Assembly (NCBI RefSeq): GCF_000006565.2
Contig: NC_031479.1
Span: 744,001 to 808,000 of the forward strand
Length of the DNA stretch: 64,000 bases
Source: Toxoplasma gondii ME49
Lineage: Eukaryota > Apicomplexa > Conoidasida > Eucoccidiorida > Sarcocystidae
Reading direction: 5' to 3'
The translations under genes and the position numbers were made by a program. The notes under the pieces were generated by a model. It saw only the letters and a program-made list of their open reading frames with translations, searched no databases and was not told the origin of the DNA. Numbering within the stretch: position 1 is the stretch's first letter; the number at the start of each line of letters is the position of its first letter. Below are positions 32,901-46,200 of this stretch, piece by piece.

Positions 32901-35900
32901 AAGAAGGGTGTTTTTAAAGAGGACTTTTGAAGACGCACCAAAGTTTCCGATGCGAAAAAGTGATTTCAAATGTACCCCACACTGTGGCGGACGATACACA
33001 TCTAAACATGGCTTCCCTCCAGAGTACCTCTCCACCGACAATGGGTGGACGGTCTGCACGTTCTCTCTCCCCTCGGGGCTTTTGAAACGAAGACGCTGCA
33101 TCTTTTCTTTGTTTCAAAGAATCCGAAACCTAGCGCTGTTGCCAACTGCTTTCAACGGACGGCCCACGGCTCACGCAGCGAACCTCGAAAGAGACTCCAC
33201 GCGTACGAGGAACGCATCTTGAAGCCAAAGGAATCTCGACTGCACGTTAATCCCCGCAAAACGTTTCCTCATCAAAGGATCACGCCTGAGGGAGTTCAGC
33301 GCTCCGTTCCTGCATTTAAACGAGGTTCCCTTGCCGGACCCAGGCATCCCGTCTTCGCCTTTCACGCACTGAGGTTGGAGGTGTCGGCTTTGCGTCCTGT
33401 GGCGTAGAGGACCGTGTCGAATTCCTCGACGAGCTCCTTCTTCTCCTTTCCGACCTGAAACGTGACTTGGATTTTTCCATTCGCCTGCTTCACCATCTTC
33501 GCAGGGATGGTTTCCCGCAAAATCCGGACACCTGCCTCCTCCAAACAAAGTCCAACTTGCTCTGCGCACTGCCGATCGAAGCCGCGCAGCAATATGGAAC
33601 GCACAGCCACGGTGACCTGCAACGAAAAAGAGGAAAGGGAGAAACAGTGGTGCAGAAAAGGCGGCAGCGGACCCGCCGAGTCCCTGGTGCTTGCGAAACA
33701 GAGAGAGCAGACAGAAAAACGAAGAAAAAAATGAAAAACGATAGGTGAGACGAAGGAGAGACGAAAACGAAATGCATCCTAGGTGTCGCCGCCTGACAAG
33801 AAAAGGACTTCGGAGATCAGAAAAGGAGAACGTCGCAGCAGCTTTTCAGACTTAGCGAACACTTACGTCAAATCCCAATTCGCGGAGGAAGCCGGCGCAT
33901 TCAAGAGAAATGTAACTCGCCCCTACGCAGAGTCTGAGGACACAGCCGCAGTAGAATTAGAGAAACGTCTACACCCAACAGAGTTTTTCCGATTCGTGAC
34001 GAGCTGAAAAAGGGCATACGCTCACTCTGAGAGACAAGCGATTTCAACTGTCCACGAGCCCCGACCCCAAATGGCGGGGGGAGAGATCGACAACTAAGAG
34101 ATGCACAGATCGACTTTCCCCTCCTTTTGTATCCTCTCTGCATGCGCTGAGAGGCACATTGGCTCGATAAAGAAACACTCGGAAAACATGTCTTCGGAAA
34201 AATACAGCGACGCTCCCAGCTGTCGGTCACTGCCTGTATAATGAAGTGGACGCAAGGCCTCGACAGCAACTGACAGCACTGGTGACACAAATAAGAAAGC
34301 CGTAGAATTGTCCGGCTTGTCTGCAGTTTGCATAAAAAACAGTTTCTGCGAACAATGAAAATAAACGCTCACGTCTTGTTGGGGGCTTGCTTGAGAGAGA
34401 AAATGTCATCACTTGTGATCGCGAGCTCCTTTGCCCCCTCGACCTCTTCAGGAATGTGAGGTCTGCCTCCGACCGCCACCACGATGTTCCTCGCCTTGCA
34501 AATTTTATCCTGGAAGAAAAAGACCTCAATTATCAACGATCAAGCGTGTGCATATTATACGAGGGTATCCACTGATATATGTATCAGTGTGTACGTATAC
34601 AAGTAGAAATCAGGTGCCGGAGTATTACAAAGAGATCTGACTGTATGTACAGACGCATTCGCATACATGCAGATACCGATACTTTTGAAAGCATATATGC
34701 ATATATATATATATATATATATATACCTGTAGATGCACATGCACACGTGAGTTTCTAGGTACGCATGCAGATACCTATAGACTTTGGAATGCATGCACGG
34801 CGCAAGATGCAAGGGGCCTCTGTCAGAGTCAACATGCGGCCCGAGAACCTCGACACAAGAGGAGAAAGCCGACGGATCGAAGGACTTGTGTGAGAGAGGC
34901 AGACGCGCAAGAAACCTGTGTATGTTGACAGGTCGAAGCAGCAGTCGCGACACTCCCCCCGCACAGACAGGACAGAGGGAGGCGCAACGTGTAAGGTCGA
35001 GCGGAATGGATACGAAGCCTGAGTCGCTTGTTTGCATGCGTGTGCCTCTGCTCCGTTTCTAGACGGAATCGGGCTTCGGTTGACATACTTCTCCTCGAAA
35101 GGTGTACGCAAGCTCATGCGGCGAAACGAACTTGGCATACGCGTTGATGTAGGTGACGCCCGCCTTGCGGAGTCCGGTGCGATATCCAAAGTTCAGAGAC
35201 TTGATGTAGTTTTGAACTTTCTGAAAACCAAGTCAAATTACATCGGCCAAGGGAAGAGCTTTTGCAGGCCTCAACTGCAAGAGCGCGGGCTCCTCACAGC
35301 GGATTTCGCTCCTTTGACGGTCTAAGCTGCACAGGGAACCGACGGGGTTCCTTGGCTTTTTTTGTGTGCATGCACACAGAAGCCTTGAGATTCGAGGTGC
35401 ACTGGTCTTCAGTATCCAAGAGACCCAGCTCCCTCGCGCAAAGTCGTCCCACAGCGAACTCCGTGGCTTCTTCTTGTGGACTGTCGAGTCAGCTCAAACG
35501 AGAGCGGACGTGATGTCCCGGTCTCTTCTCCCCTCCACAAGCTCGACCCGTCCAGGCCGAGATTCGCGAGTGAGGGTGTTCTCAGACGCACTCTCATCTC
35601 CTGCTGCTGCATGCAGTCCTGTGCCTTGTCTTACCTCGACGCAGACACCCCAGTCGACCTGCTCCTCAAACTTTCCCTTCCATCCCATGTGAGGGCCATC
35701 CCAGTGTGCGTTGGCACCCGCGAGTCCGGTGTGGTGGAAAAGGTATTTGGGGACGCATCCGACGTTCACGCAAGTTCCTCCCAGCCCCCAAGTAGAGCCC
35801 TGAGTGGACGGCTGAACAAAGTCGAAAACGACGGTCTCTGCGCCTTGCGCCGCGGCCATCTTCGCGCACGCCAAGCCGCCGCTGCCTCCGCCAATGACTG

Positions 35901-37501
35901 CATGCAACGCAAAGACGTTTTTCACTGGAGCACGCTTGGGAGGGTCTCAAAACACACGGTGGGTGGAGAGGAAAGTGCACAGGGATGCCTTCCTTGGGGC
36001 TCGACTGCTATCGTGCTCTGCCCGCAGACGGCAAGACAGCTGAGAGCACTCTGCGGGGAGAGGAGCACCCGCGAGAGCGTACAGGAGAGAGAAGAAGAAC
36101 GATCGTAGACTCCCCAACTTTCTTAGGTACACTAATCTAGACACGCGTAGGGGGAAAGAAGAAGCCTGCGATGAGGAAAATCAAATTGAAGCATCCGAGA
36201 CACTGGATACCTGGGACTCCAAAAATAAACTTCTACTGGGGAACCTGAGCGACTTTGCGGAGACATCACCACAAGACGGACAGCCTCTGATACAGAACTC
36301 GTGTCAAAGATAACAACGGGAAGAAGGAACACAACATGCTCTTCGGGGATTCGACCCAGCGGTCTGCCCGAGACACAGACACGAAGTCGCTGTTCATCCC
36401 TCCATTTCGCTCCGTCCACGACAAGTTCCACTCTCTTCCTTGGTTCTGTGGCTGCATGGAAACGACTCTACCTCTTGCTGCAGAGTCCGGTACTTCACTT
36501 CTACTGGAGGCCTGCTCGCCAACGAGATCGCGGCTCGACATGCCAACCGACTAAAGGAAAGTTATGCACACCTTGAGTAAAGAATCTCGATGCGGCACCG
36601 CCACTCAAATGACTGCACGGATGCCTGTGCGCATGCATCGACTATCGTCAAACGGACGAGTGTTCGCAACATGTCACAGAGGAAGGGGGCAGCACACTAT
36701 GGTTATGGGCACCCTAGCATCTGAGAAGCGAGAGAATACGACTCCTCAGACGCTAGTACAATCACTGCCACCGTCCTGGGAGTGGCGCGCACATCAGGGG
36801 AGATATCCGTTTCCCAGCTGTGGAAACACACGCGCGCCGTTCTCCATGTCTTTGCTGGTTTTTTCTTGACAGTAACCTTCACCCGTCACCGCCGCTGGTT
36901 GAGGAGGTCGCACATCGCGGCCCGAGTTTTCTAGAGCGTGTGCTTTTGCGGCAGAAGGCCAGACAGTTCTTGGAAGCCACGGTTTTACTGCACTGTTTCA
37001 TGTCTACTTGCCTGCGAGGTCGTAGTCGAATTCTCCATCGGCACAGGAGGGAGCGCCGTTGTTCGTGTTTGTGGGCGCCATTTCGCTCGCGTTCGTTGAA
37101 ATAACTGAGAGTTTTCTCTCGGAGGCGAAGGCGCGTTCCTGCTGTCGCTGTGCCGGCGGTGCGCAGCTGATAGTTTCGGTGCGACAGACCGAGAAAAGTG
37201 GTGTAGAAACGAGCAGAGACCCAGAATTCCAGACAGCGACGACGGCGGCCGCGTGCGCGAGGGGGGTGCAAGGCAACCTTTCCGGGAGGACGACAGCTGA
37301 GAGAGTCGACTGGAGATCGTTTGTGCGATGCGTCGAGTGCGAAGCGGGATAAACGGAAGAAGTACAGCGTAAAACGCAGTTTTCGCTGAGAAAACTGCAC
37401 TGCGAGAGACGCGAGAAAGCCGGCAGAAAAGACGCGGAAACGGGCCGAGAGGCAGCAGCAGCAGCGTACGCCCTTGCCGCAGACACAGAGAGGCAACTCA
37501 T
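29975..37501 (-). CDS. TrxR: Thioredoxin reductase, high-molecular-weight type
   Basis: FAD-dependent NADPH:thioredoxin oxidoreductase. Eleven exons, phases all consistent: 37012-37501, 35635-35897, 35089-35220, 34373-34509, 33867-33936, 33370-33616, 32777-32869, 31917-32011, 31413-31493, 30745-30999, 29975-30103; 663 residues from the first ATG. Exons 1-2 join as [19 protein letters not shown] (FAD-binding glycine motif). The catalytic disulfide motif [12 protein letters not shown] is in exon 2, an NADPH-domain GASYISLE in exon 5, the FAD-binding YAIGDA across exons 7-8, and the base HPTNAE in exon 11. The C-terminus GCGGGKCG is the second redox centre, a Cys pair like that of Plasmodium and not selenocysteine. 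The first 140 residues are Ala/Ser/Arg-rich with almost no acidic residues in the first 39, like a mitochondrial targeting region. An internal Met at residue 141 (37081) would give a cytosolic-size 523-residue form. Intron 1 has a GC donor. Confidence 0.96.
30451..30462. repeat. TGTATATACACC motif
   Basis: Near-palindromic relative of the TGTATGTACACC motif, in the last intron of thioredoxin reductase. Confidence 0.3.
34700..34725. repeat. (TA)n microsatellite, thioredoxin reductase intron 3
   Basis: Near-perfect TA run within the intron 34510-35088. Confidence 0.9.
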
Positions 37502-40332
37502 AGGTCCTATGGCAGAAAAAGACGAGAAAAGGCAGAAGCAGATGCCGACAAAAGTGATAAGGGTGTGGAAGAAATTGAGACGAGTCTTGAACTGCGAACA
37601 AGGAGTTTATCGGACGAGAAAAAGTCGCTATTTGAAGGGTTTCAACTCGAGACGCCAGGACTGTTTTTCGAGACGAACTAGAACGACTCTTCGCAGGCGT
37701 GCGCAGGCACCCTCGAAATCTAGAGATCCGAACGCCGAAACTCTCCAAATTTGAGGAAACGCATGACAATAAACGTCATTGAAGCGGCAAAAGCCCAATA
37801 GGAAAACGCGACCGTCTTGCGTGTAAGAGGGAGAGCTGGAGTGCAAGGACGTAAAGACCCCCGTTCTCTTGTATCACTGCTGGATGATGGCCGCCGAGAT
37901 ACGTGTGCGTGCGCATATGCTCTCTCCTGATTAGTGTAGACGAGATAAGTCATTAACACCCTTCTTCGATGATATTATTCTTCGATGAAGTAAAACATTA
38001 TCACCCTCGCTCTGTAGTTTACGCATCTGCTTTTGCTTTCGGTGACCCCTTTCACTTCTTTATTGCTCTTTTACACAGGCATTTAGACGTAGATGTGTGT
38101 AGCTGGGGGCTTGCACTGAACAAGAGCCACACCGGCGGATAGTTGCTTTCCAGTCAATGAACAAAGAAACTGGGAGATGTTTCGGAGTGCGAAATCGCGA
38201 TATCCGAAGTCCGTCAAGGACCTCGGTGAAGACTCAAAGGGCAATTGAGGCAGCGAACAACAGTAGAAAACAGTTACAAACGCGTTGAGTTATTCTTGGC
38301 CAATCGGGATTGCTGGAAGTCGCTATGCGAGACCTAGAAAAAGATAAGCGCACACTGTTTACGCTTGCTTTTGCCATGTGGACCAGCGGCAACCCACAAG
38401 CGCAAAAAAATGATGCTGCAAGTGAAAGTACAGAAACACTGGGAGTACTTCAGTGTAGCGGGAATCGAAATAGTGAGCCATGCCGACGAGTAAAGACCAG
38501 TTCTAGATCGGTACGACCAGCGTTCTGTTCTGTAACAGGCGTGCGGAGCTACCAGCAGCAGTTGTCGGAGCATAGACTGACAATAATAAAAAGGAACCTC
38601 GGATGGTAGAAGTGTTTGAAACACAGTCCCCACGGTACCTTTGCTTTGAATGTGCCTCTTCCATTATCGCTTGAGCTTGGGCCGGATTCCACCGTATTTC
38701 ACACGGGAAATGTGCCGCGATGATGAATACGCAATCTTGGCGATGAATTCGTACTTTCGCCGGAGTTGCAAATCCACTTTGGTATCGGTGAATTTATAAT
38801 TTTGGTAATGAATAGTGCCCCTGTGCACAGCGCCGTGACAACAGAGCAACCACTGGGTCGTCCCTTCGAGGCTCTTGACACCATTTAGTGATGCGCCTCA
38901 TCTCTACACTTGTTTTGCTGACCCTTGAAGGAGTGTTTAGATGGTTATGTTCAATCGCTGGACATGTACATGCTGCTATACTGAAGTTAACGTCACCTGC
39001 AATTCTCGTCAGACATATCGGGGAAAGCACTCCACTATTTAACGCCGCGCGGACAAAACTCGTAATGGCTTTTCGGGTATCTGAGTCGATGTTCCGCGAT
39101 TGAACTGATTCATGCTGCAAAACTGTCAAACGGGGAGTGGTGAGTTGTGCAGTGATTGCCGAACTCGGAGCTTTCCCCGCGAATCCGTTAGAGCCACGGG
39201 AATCGTGCTACTTGTGGTGAAGTGCGAGGAATGATCAGACTGTATTGCAGTGCAGTGTGAAGTCCCGGCGGAGAACTCTGGATCGCATCTGAATACAAAT
39301 CATAATTGGACTTTAGGTAAACAAAATCCAAAACACCACTGCTGACTGCGTAGAGTTCTGCGTGTGAGGACGCAGCATACCGTGGTAAAACTACGTCCAC
39401 GACTTTGTGGTCCCGTGGTTTCAGCACATTTTTCCGCTGTAGGAAGGCTCCCAACGATGCTTTCGCTTGTAGGAATTGCAAGTGCGACGATTCATGCAAA
39501 GGACAGACAGGAGACACAGTTGTCCACAGCATCGTAATGTAGTTGAGAGGAAGGGAACAAGTAAGAGATTTCGAGGGGGCTTTCGTGCGAAGCATGACTT
39601 GACTACGACGACCGACAGGTGCCCAAGAGCCCAACGCAAGAACACTGCACAGACACAGCCGTTCCGTTTAGTGGTAAGACCTCCCCTAGCGCGCATCCCA
39701 GCAACAGACACTGCTACAGGAATGCGGACTCGGCGCGTTTCCTCTTGACAAGAGCGGTCTCTAGTGCTCAACATTGAAGAGACCTAGCAACTGGCGCGCA
39801 TCCTTTCTTTTCATGTCACGAAAATTGTCCCCCTTTCATTTCAATATCGCTCTGCAGAGCTCTCTACCACCCGACTTCGGCTGAATCTCGGTTTTTCAGG
39901 CGTTCCCCAATTTCTGTCCGGAACACGTTTGCTTCCTTTGAATATCATAGCCACAAATGATCGAAAACCCAACAAATGACACACTCTTTGTCACTAGCGG
40001 GCACCAATGCGTTTCCCTATCTCGTCTGAAGTCGCTAAACAGCGAGGCCACTCCGTGTCCGTCGGGAGGGTTTGTTTCCTGGTCTCGCGCGCGATGTATG
40101 TACACCCCGTCGCCACGTTCATCGAGAGATGCGACGTTGCTTTTCATTTCGCGGTCGACCTCCTACTTTTCCCTCTGTGAGCGCCCACCCGGGTCACCTT
40201 CGGTCCGCTAAATCGGAACATTCCGCTGGTTCCAGCACTGCAAAACAACCTAAAAGTGCACGCGACTTATCCAATGGGACGTTCATAAACCTCACAGTTT
40301 TCTCCACTCTTCCCTGTTGCTCGCAGCTTCGC
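37502..40332. other. Intergenic region between thioredoxin reductase and SmD3
   Basis: Upstream flank of thioredoxin reductase (its promoter and 5' UTR should be in the first part) and 3' flank of SmD3. Frames are short and mutually overlapping. One exact TGTATGTACACC 12-mer occurs at 40095-40106. I see no supportable gene. Confidence 0.55.
40095..40106. repeat. TGTATGTACACC motif
   Basis: Third exact copy of the 12-mer seen twice in the gene at 23.1 kb; here non-coding, downstream of SmD3. Confidence 0.4.
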
Positions 40333-41847
40333 TTACATCATCCCGCCCCGCCCACCACCTCGGCCGCCACCCCTCGCGCGGGCAACACGCGCACCACGTG
40401 CTCTCATGTTCATTGCACGACGCATGCCCACGAGACCCAGGGCTCTCTTGTACTTTCCTGCTTTGTCCACCATTCGGAAGAAAGGTGCGTGGCGAAGCAT
40501 GTCGGGGAAAACGATGAATTTGACCTGGACAGATACCGGCACAATCAGAAGAAGCAAAGGCGTTCAACACCCTTCCCTAGACACAGCGAATCGAACGATT
40601 CTTCTCTTTTCCACAATACACACCTACGCAAACCCCCTGCGTAAGGACATGTGAGGATCCAAAAGCAATAAAACTCGTCACGGGTGTAGGGGGAAAACGC
40701 ATGTGCGCTTTCTGGGTCGCAGTCCAGTGCCCAGCAGCATTTCGGGTTAACTGCCTGCACGCACGCTACACTGTCCGTAGACACCTGGTCGATGCGTGGA
40801 AAGCGTAGCGACCATCGCCAACAGGGCATCGCAGTAATTCACCGATGTGAAATAACCTTAACGTCGTAGGTATTGAAATTCAACACTTTTACCTGCATGC
40901 AGCAATCCAGTGGGGTGGCAGTGTTGTGTACTCTTGAAAAACTCGGCTGTCCATATCTCATAGCCACACTTTCTGCGTGGTGAGGAACCATGAAAAATGC
41001 CTAGACGATTACCTGACTGCCGCGGATGTAGACTTGCTCGAGGGACACGACGCGTCCATCTCTGTGTGTGACGGTGACGGTCTGGAGCAAACAGTTCATG
41101 TTGTCTTCAGCATTTTCAAGAACTCCCCGATACACCTCGCCTGAATATAAAAAATATGTGCAACAATGGAATTCTTGGAAATTCACTTCGAATATCACCG
41201 ACTCTGGGGAGAAATCACGGCGTTCCTTCACATGGGGAGACGTGCATCACCTCAAGAAATAAACACACACAGAAAGATACAAATGTGGACGCGGTTGTTC
41301 CCGCCTGACATACGCAAGGCAGGGAGCTATCTGCATCGTTTTCCATCCAGAACACATAACCACCGACGTGGCACCTTTCCTCGAGACCACGCGTGTTTCA
41401 ACGCGACAAAGACATCCCCATGCGCTGCCATCCTCAGTGAGGTCACTGACATCAGGACTGTTTGCGTTCTGAAGCAATTTTGTCGATTTTCTCGGCTTTC
41501 CCCTGGTGCCCGGGAGAGCCACGACGAGGAGTCACGGGATTGACGGCACGTTACACTACAGAGGAAACGTGCGCGGTAAATCCGTCTGAGCAAGCATTTG
41601 GAAAGAAAACGCTATGAAAGCGCAAACCGTGTTTCTACTTCAGAACGCCGTAACACGCAGCAAGCGGGAATCCAGGACGCAGCAACCCGTGTTGGCGCCG
41701 GAGACCTGGTTCTTCTCAAAGTCCACAAGGGCTAAACGAATCACTCCCGAAGAGACAGTGTTTTTCCGCACCTGACTTGATTTCCACCGTCACAGTGTGG
41801 CCGAGACCTTCGTAGAGAAGCTTGACAGGAGTTCCGACGGTTGCCAT
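40333..41847 (-). CDS. SmD3: Small nuclear ribonucleoprotein SmD3
   Basis: Core Sm protein of the spliceosomal snRNPs. Three exons, 41772-41847, 41013-41140 and 40333-40524, phases 1 and 0, giving 131 residues. Exon 1 starts [19 protein letters not shown] (Sm1 strand region). Exon 2 carries [19 protein letters not shown] and the HRDGR/VYIRG signature of D3-type Sm folds. Exon 3 begins [16 protein letters not shown] (human D3 has ILPDMLKNAPM) and ends in an RG-rich tail ([15 protein letters not shown]), the usual substrate for arginine methylation. Length is normal for the family (about 120-140). All donors and acceptors are canonical. The gene is divergent from succinyl-CoA synthetase beta, with about 1.4 kb between starts. 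Confidence 0.96.
40907..40964 (+). repeat. 58-bp dispersed repeat, copy B
   Basis: Gap-free partner of 4990-5047 at roughly three-quarters identity. It lies in the second intron of SmD3, on the strand opposite to the gene. Confidence 0.55.
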
Positions 41848-43256
41848 GTTGTCAGGTCCGGGGTACTGAATGGGGCAGTCTGCGAAATCTATGAGACTTG
41901 ATGAAGCCGAGAAGACGTTCTGAGACGAAGCACAAAGAAAAAACTGAAAGACTAAACGGAAAACGAGGAAAACAAAACACAAGAAGCGTCTGGGCGCTTC
42001 TGCGCGCGCGGTAGAGGACCGGCACCACCCACGCAAAGGATGTGCTGTCGGAGACAAACGGGGCGGAAACGGGGACAGAGTCACAGGCGCAGAGAGTCGC
42101 AAGAACCCGATACTGGTTTCTAAGTTTCACTTTACGATTTGACGCTGGACACACGCTCGCTTTGAGTCGGAGGCGGATAAAACAGACACCAGTTACAGGG
42201 TGCAGACGCGCGCGGCGACCAAAGCCCAGAAGCACATTCACCGCAGAAATGAAAAGCTCCGAACTGGAAGCGACAAAAAATACGCGGCGATTTTCCCGTT
42301 TTCTCGGCGTTTTCTCGAGCTTGCCTCATGCGTAATCGCGCGAACTGCTGCCACCCCACTTTTCCTTGTTCGTTTCTTCTGTTCTGTGTCGTCTGTAGGG
42401 GTTTCTCTGCATGCGCTCCTCATCCCCAATAAAAACCGACGGCGCTGCGCGGCCGCCAAGCGACTCTCAAACACGACGCCGGTATGCGTGTGTTTCTGAA
42501 GTTACGCCTATCTTTCTTGGCATTTTGGTTTCGCATCTACCTCAGATCTCGGCCCTGTTGAAGCAAAAAGTGTCCTTTTCCTGCGGGTCGGCGTTTCCGC
42601 AGACCGAGAATAGCCCTCAGCCCCTCGTGGTCGTGTACCTTGTTCCACAACCGCCTGTTGAGTCTCGATTGCGCGAGGCCCCCCTCAGCAGAAGGTAAGC
42701 GGCTCTCCTCTCCAACGAGACAAAGGGGCGAAAACTATTTTTGCTCAGTCGCTCGCTATTCTGTGGAGAGGTCTGTCTGGAAGCAAGAGCTCTGTAGCCA
42801 GCACACAGACTTCCCAAGTGTCCCTGATCTGGTTGTACCGGCGCTTGGACTCTGTTGTCTCGGCCCCTTTTCTACGCGCACTTTCATCGCATCTTTGAGT
42901 GAGTGAGTCTTTTTCATGCCTCCACCTATTAGCCGCGAAAACGAAGTGTTTGCTGGTGAGAGTGTTGCTGTGAAGCCCCGATTTCGCTCGTTCGTAGCCT
43001 CCACGGCTACCACGCGCACAAACATACAGGTCGCTCTCAGCGTGCCGCACGCGGGTACGCACATACAACATACATGCTCCTGTGTGTCCGTCTCGAGGGG
43101 TCGACTGTTCTCAGAGAGCCTGCTGCCGTTGGGTGACACTTTTTTTCGTGTCTCGCGGTCGTTTTTTTTCGTTCTCGTTTCTCGAGTCTCCTCCACTTTC
43201 CCCCCGTCGTCTCTCTTCTCCCATTTCGTCTTTTTCGGTCGCTGCACCCTCTCACA
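41848..43256. other. Divergent promoter region of SmD3 and succinyl-CoA synthetase beta
   Basis: Must hold both promoters and 5' UTRs. A CGTCTCT heptamer occurs near 43210, and the last 100 bases before the synthetase ATG are very pyrimidine-rich. One exon-like segment, 42546-42694, is listed separately. No other gene is apparent. Confidence 0.5.
42546..42694 (+). other. Exon-like segment, possibly 5' UTR exon
   Basis: A 149-base stretch bounded by a good acceptor (TTTCGCATCTACCTCAG) and a good donor (AG/GTAAGC). It is open in one frame (reading VSFSCGSAFPQTENSPQPL and on). It could be a non-coding leader exon of succinyl-CoA synthetase beta, or an exon of a small unrecognised gene. No partner exon was found. 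Confidence 0.3.
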
Positions 43257-46200
43257 ATGGCGCTCTCAGCCGCTGGCGTCGGCCGGCAGGTTCTCTCTGC
43301 CGCCGCGCGTCTGTCTTGTTCCACTTCTTCTGCCCCTCTACGCGCGACGATTTCTTCTGTCACAGCTGCTTCCGCCACGTCTTCCTCTCTGCTTCCCTCC
43401 CTTTTGTGTGCCACTCACCGCGCGACCGGCGCGACCTCGCCTTCCCACCAGCGCGAGCAGCGCCGGTTCCTGAACCTGCACGAGTACCAAAGCATGAGAA
43501 TCATGAAGGAGTTCCACATTACCACGCCCAAGTTCGCCGTCGCTTCAACAGCGAAGGAGGCCGAGCAGGAAGCCGCGACTTTCCTGTCCGAGTCGCCGAG
43601 CGGCGACGGGGAGCCCGTGGACTTTGTCGTCAAGGCGCAGGTCTTGGCTGGCGGCAGGGGCCTCGGCTTCTTCAGAGAGAACGGGTACCAGGGCGGCGTC
43701 CAGGTCTGTGAGAGTCCCCGCGAGGTCGGCATCGTTGCGGAAAAAATGCTCGGGAAAACGCTCGTCACCAAGCAAACAGGAAAGGAAGGCAAGCTGTGCA
43801 ACAAAGTCCTCGTCACAGAGCGATTCTTCATCCGGAAAGAAAAATACGTCGCCATCCTCATGGACCGCGGCGCCGGAGGTCCTATCCTCATTGGAAGGTG
43901 TGTGATCGAGCGCCGTTGACAGCTGTCAGTGTGGAACCACTTAAGAAAAGATGACTCTGGAGGGAACTCGACACACGAACGAGAGGCGGTCGACGTGCGA
44001 AGTCGCAGCGCTGCACTTTGACACTGCAGACCGCACCTCCCGACGATTCAAGGTGTCTCCTTCCCGTAAAAAGTCTGCCGAACATGACCGTGTGCTTTCA
44101 TAGGCTGGAGAAACAGAAGCAGAGGCTGGTGTAAAGAGAAGACACTCCTGGGATCTGAGGTTCGTTGCCACAGACTGAGATTGTTTCCCCCACAGCGGTC
44201 GGCAGAAAAGAAAGGGGGGCGAATCCACGAAGGAGAGGAGCACCCGCTCTTGACGTTGCAGGAAGTGGATTCGAAATCCGTCGGTGGTATGAGAGACTCG
44301 TGTGCACTTTGAGACTGTCCCGACCTTTGTCTTCAGCGCTCGAGGAGGCACCAGCATCGAGGATATCGCCCACAACTACCCGGAGTCCATTCACAAAATG
44401 CCGATCGACATCAACCAAGGTACACTGGAGACAAAGCTCCTCTGCCGTTGCTGCCCCTGGCCTGAGGGAGCGGGAGAGGGAATGCGTCGATTCCTTTCTG
44501 CTAGTGATCTTGCAAAAACCAGGAAACCGTGACGTACATCTTTCGATTTCTCCGCCAGAACCGCACACTTTCGTGTTAAGAGGAAGTTGCTGGCGTGAAC
44601 ACGAATTCTAACTCAACTCCCTATCCAGACTTGCCACTGAACCTTGCGTCTTGCCCGGGTTGGTAGATTCGTCCACCAACGTCAATATATCTATCTGTGT
44701 CTATCTCTATCCCTATATATGTATAGTGTGTGCTGTTTTCTAGCTGTTGTCAGTGCATCGTTGCTAGAGGCATTGACTGTAACTCGAAGATATGTAAAAC
44801 TGTTACGGTGCCACCTGTAAGAGACGAGATAGAATGTAGTACAGAGACTCGTTTAAATGCGGGACACGGGAAAAGTGCAGGTTGCAACGGCGCATGTGCA
44901 GTCTTCAGTGGCAAGACGATTGCCGAAGAACCTTCCTCTTTACATGCTCCACTGTTCCATTCGGGAAGGACGTCCACGGGCAGGAGTTGCTGTTCCCAGC
45001 GCGTCCCCGCATCCGGGAGTGTCGGCTTCTTCTCGCTTTTCTGGTTCAGGAATCTCTGAGCCGCGTTTGAGGGAGTTTGCGGAGTTGCTGGGCTTTTCTG
45101 GAGACCGGCTGGAGGCGGCGTGCCAGTGCATCCGTGGGCTGTACGAGCTGTTCAGGAGCAAGGACTGCACGCAGATTGAAGTGAATCCTCTGGTGGAGAC
45201 GCACGACGGCCGCGTGTTGGTGTGCGACGCGAAACTCAACTTCGACGACAACGCGGGTTTCCGACAGAAAGACATTTTCTCTCAACGCGATTACTCCCAA
45301 GAAGACCCGCGAGAGGTGGCGGCCGACGCCGCAGATCTGAACTATATCGGCCTCGAGGGGAGCATCGGGTGTATGGTCAACGGCGCCGGTCTCGCCATGG
45401 CCACCATGGACATCATCCACCTTCACGGAGGCTCTCCCGCGAACTTTCTCGATGTCGGCGGCGGGGCCGACCAACACCAGATCATCGAGGCCTTGAAAAT
45501 CATCCAGCAGGACAAGCGAGCGAACTGCGTCCTCGTCAACATCTTTGGCGGCATCATGCGATGCGATGTCATTGCCAAGGGCCTCGTCGCCGCCGCGAAG
45601 GAAGTCGGATTCGACAAGCCAGTCGTGGTGAGTTCCGCGACACCGAGCCGCGCATCAAATGGCGGAGTTGTTCACCTTTGGGCAGGAAACGAACGGGGCT
45701 CAAGCCGAGAGTGGCGAGTAGTTTTCTTGGGGAAACTAGAGGAAGCTTCTGCGCTCATCACGCTGTGTAGCTACATTGGGGGTGTCCACCTGTGTGCGGG
45801 TGCTGGCTGTCGAGTATGTGTTGTCACGGGGTATCTCGAGGGGTTGTAGGAAGAATAAAAATACAATGAGGTTTGCGTCGTATTCGCAGAGGCCTTCAAA
45901 ATCTAAACCAGTCGTCCGTCTCGTGATGTTTACTCTCAGAATGCTCTTGAAAAGAATCCTGTGTGAAAAGATTACTCCCAGGACGATGGTACTAATCATA
46001 CGAGCACCTGAGTCGTCGTTGTCTCTCACTGTTAATACGAGTGGTAACAGTAGTCCACGTGTGACGCGTCCGTCAGGCTCACCGTTACGCAAGTGCAGAG
46101 GAAAACTGGCGCACAGCGTCCAAGGTGATGGTGGTTTTTCGAAAACGGTTTCGTTCTACGTGGTCGCGGAATGTCGGAATTCGAATTGTATATACCGTGG

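Noticed and set aside
33363..33369. Donor GC/GTGAAA for exon 6 of thioredoxin reductase
   Set aside because: Gives phase 2, which does not fit the next acceptor. Donor A/GTGCGT at 33369 gives phase 1 and restores the expected NLNLQ-type sequence.
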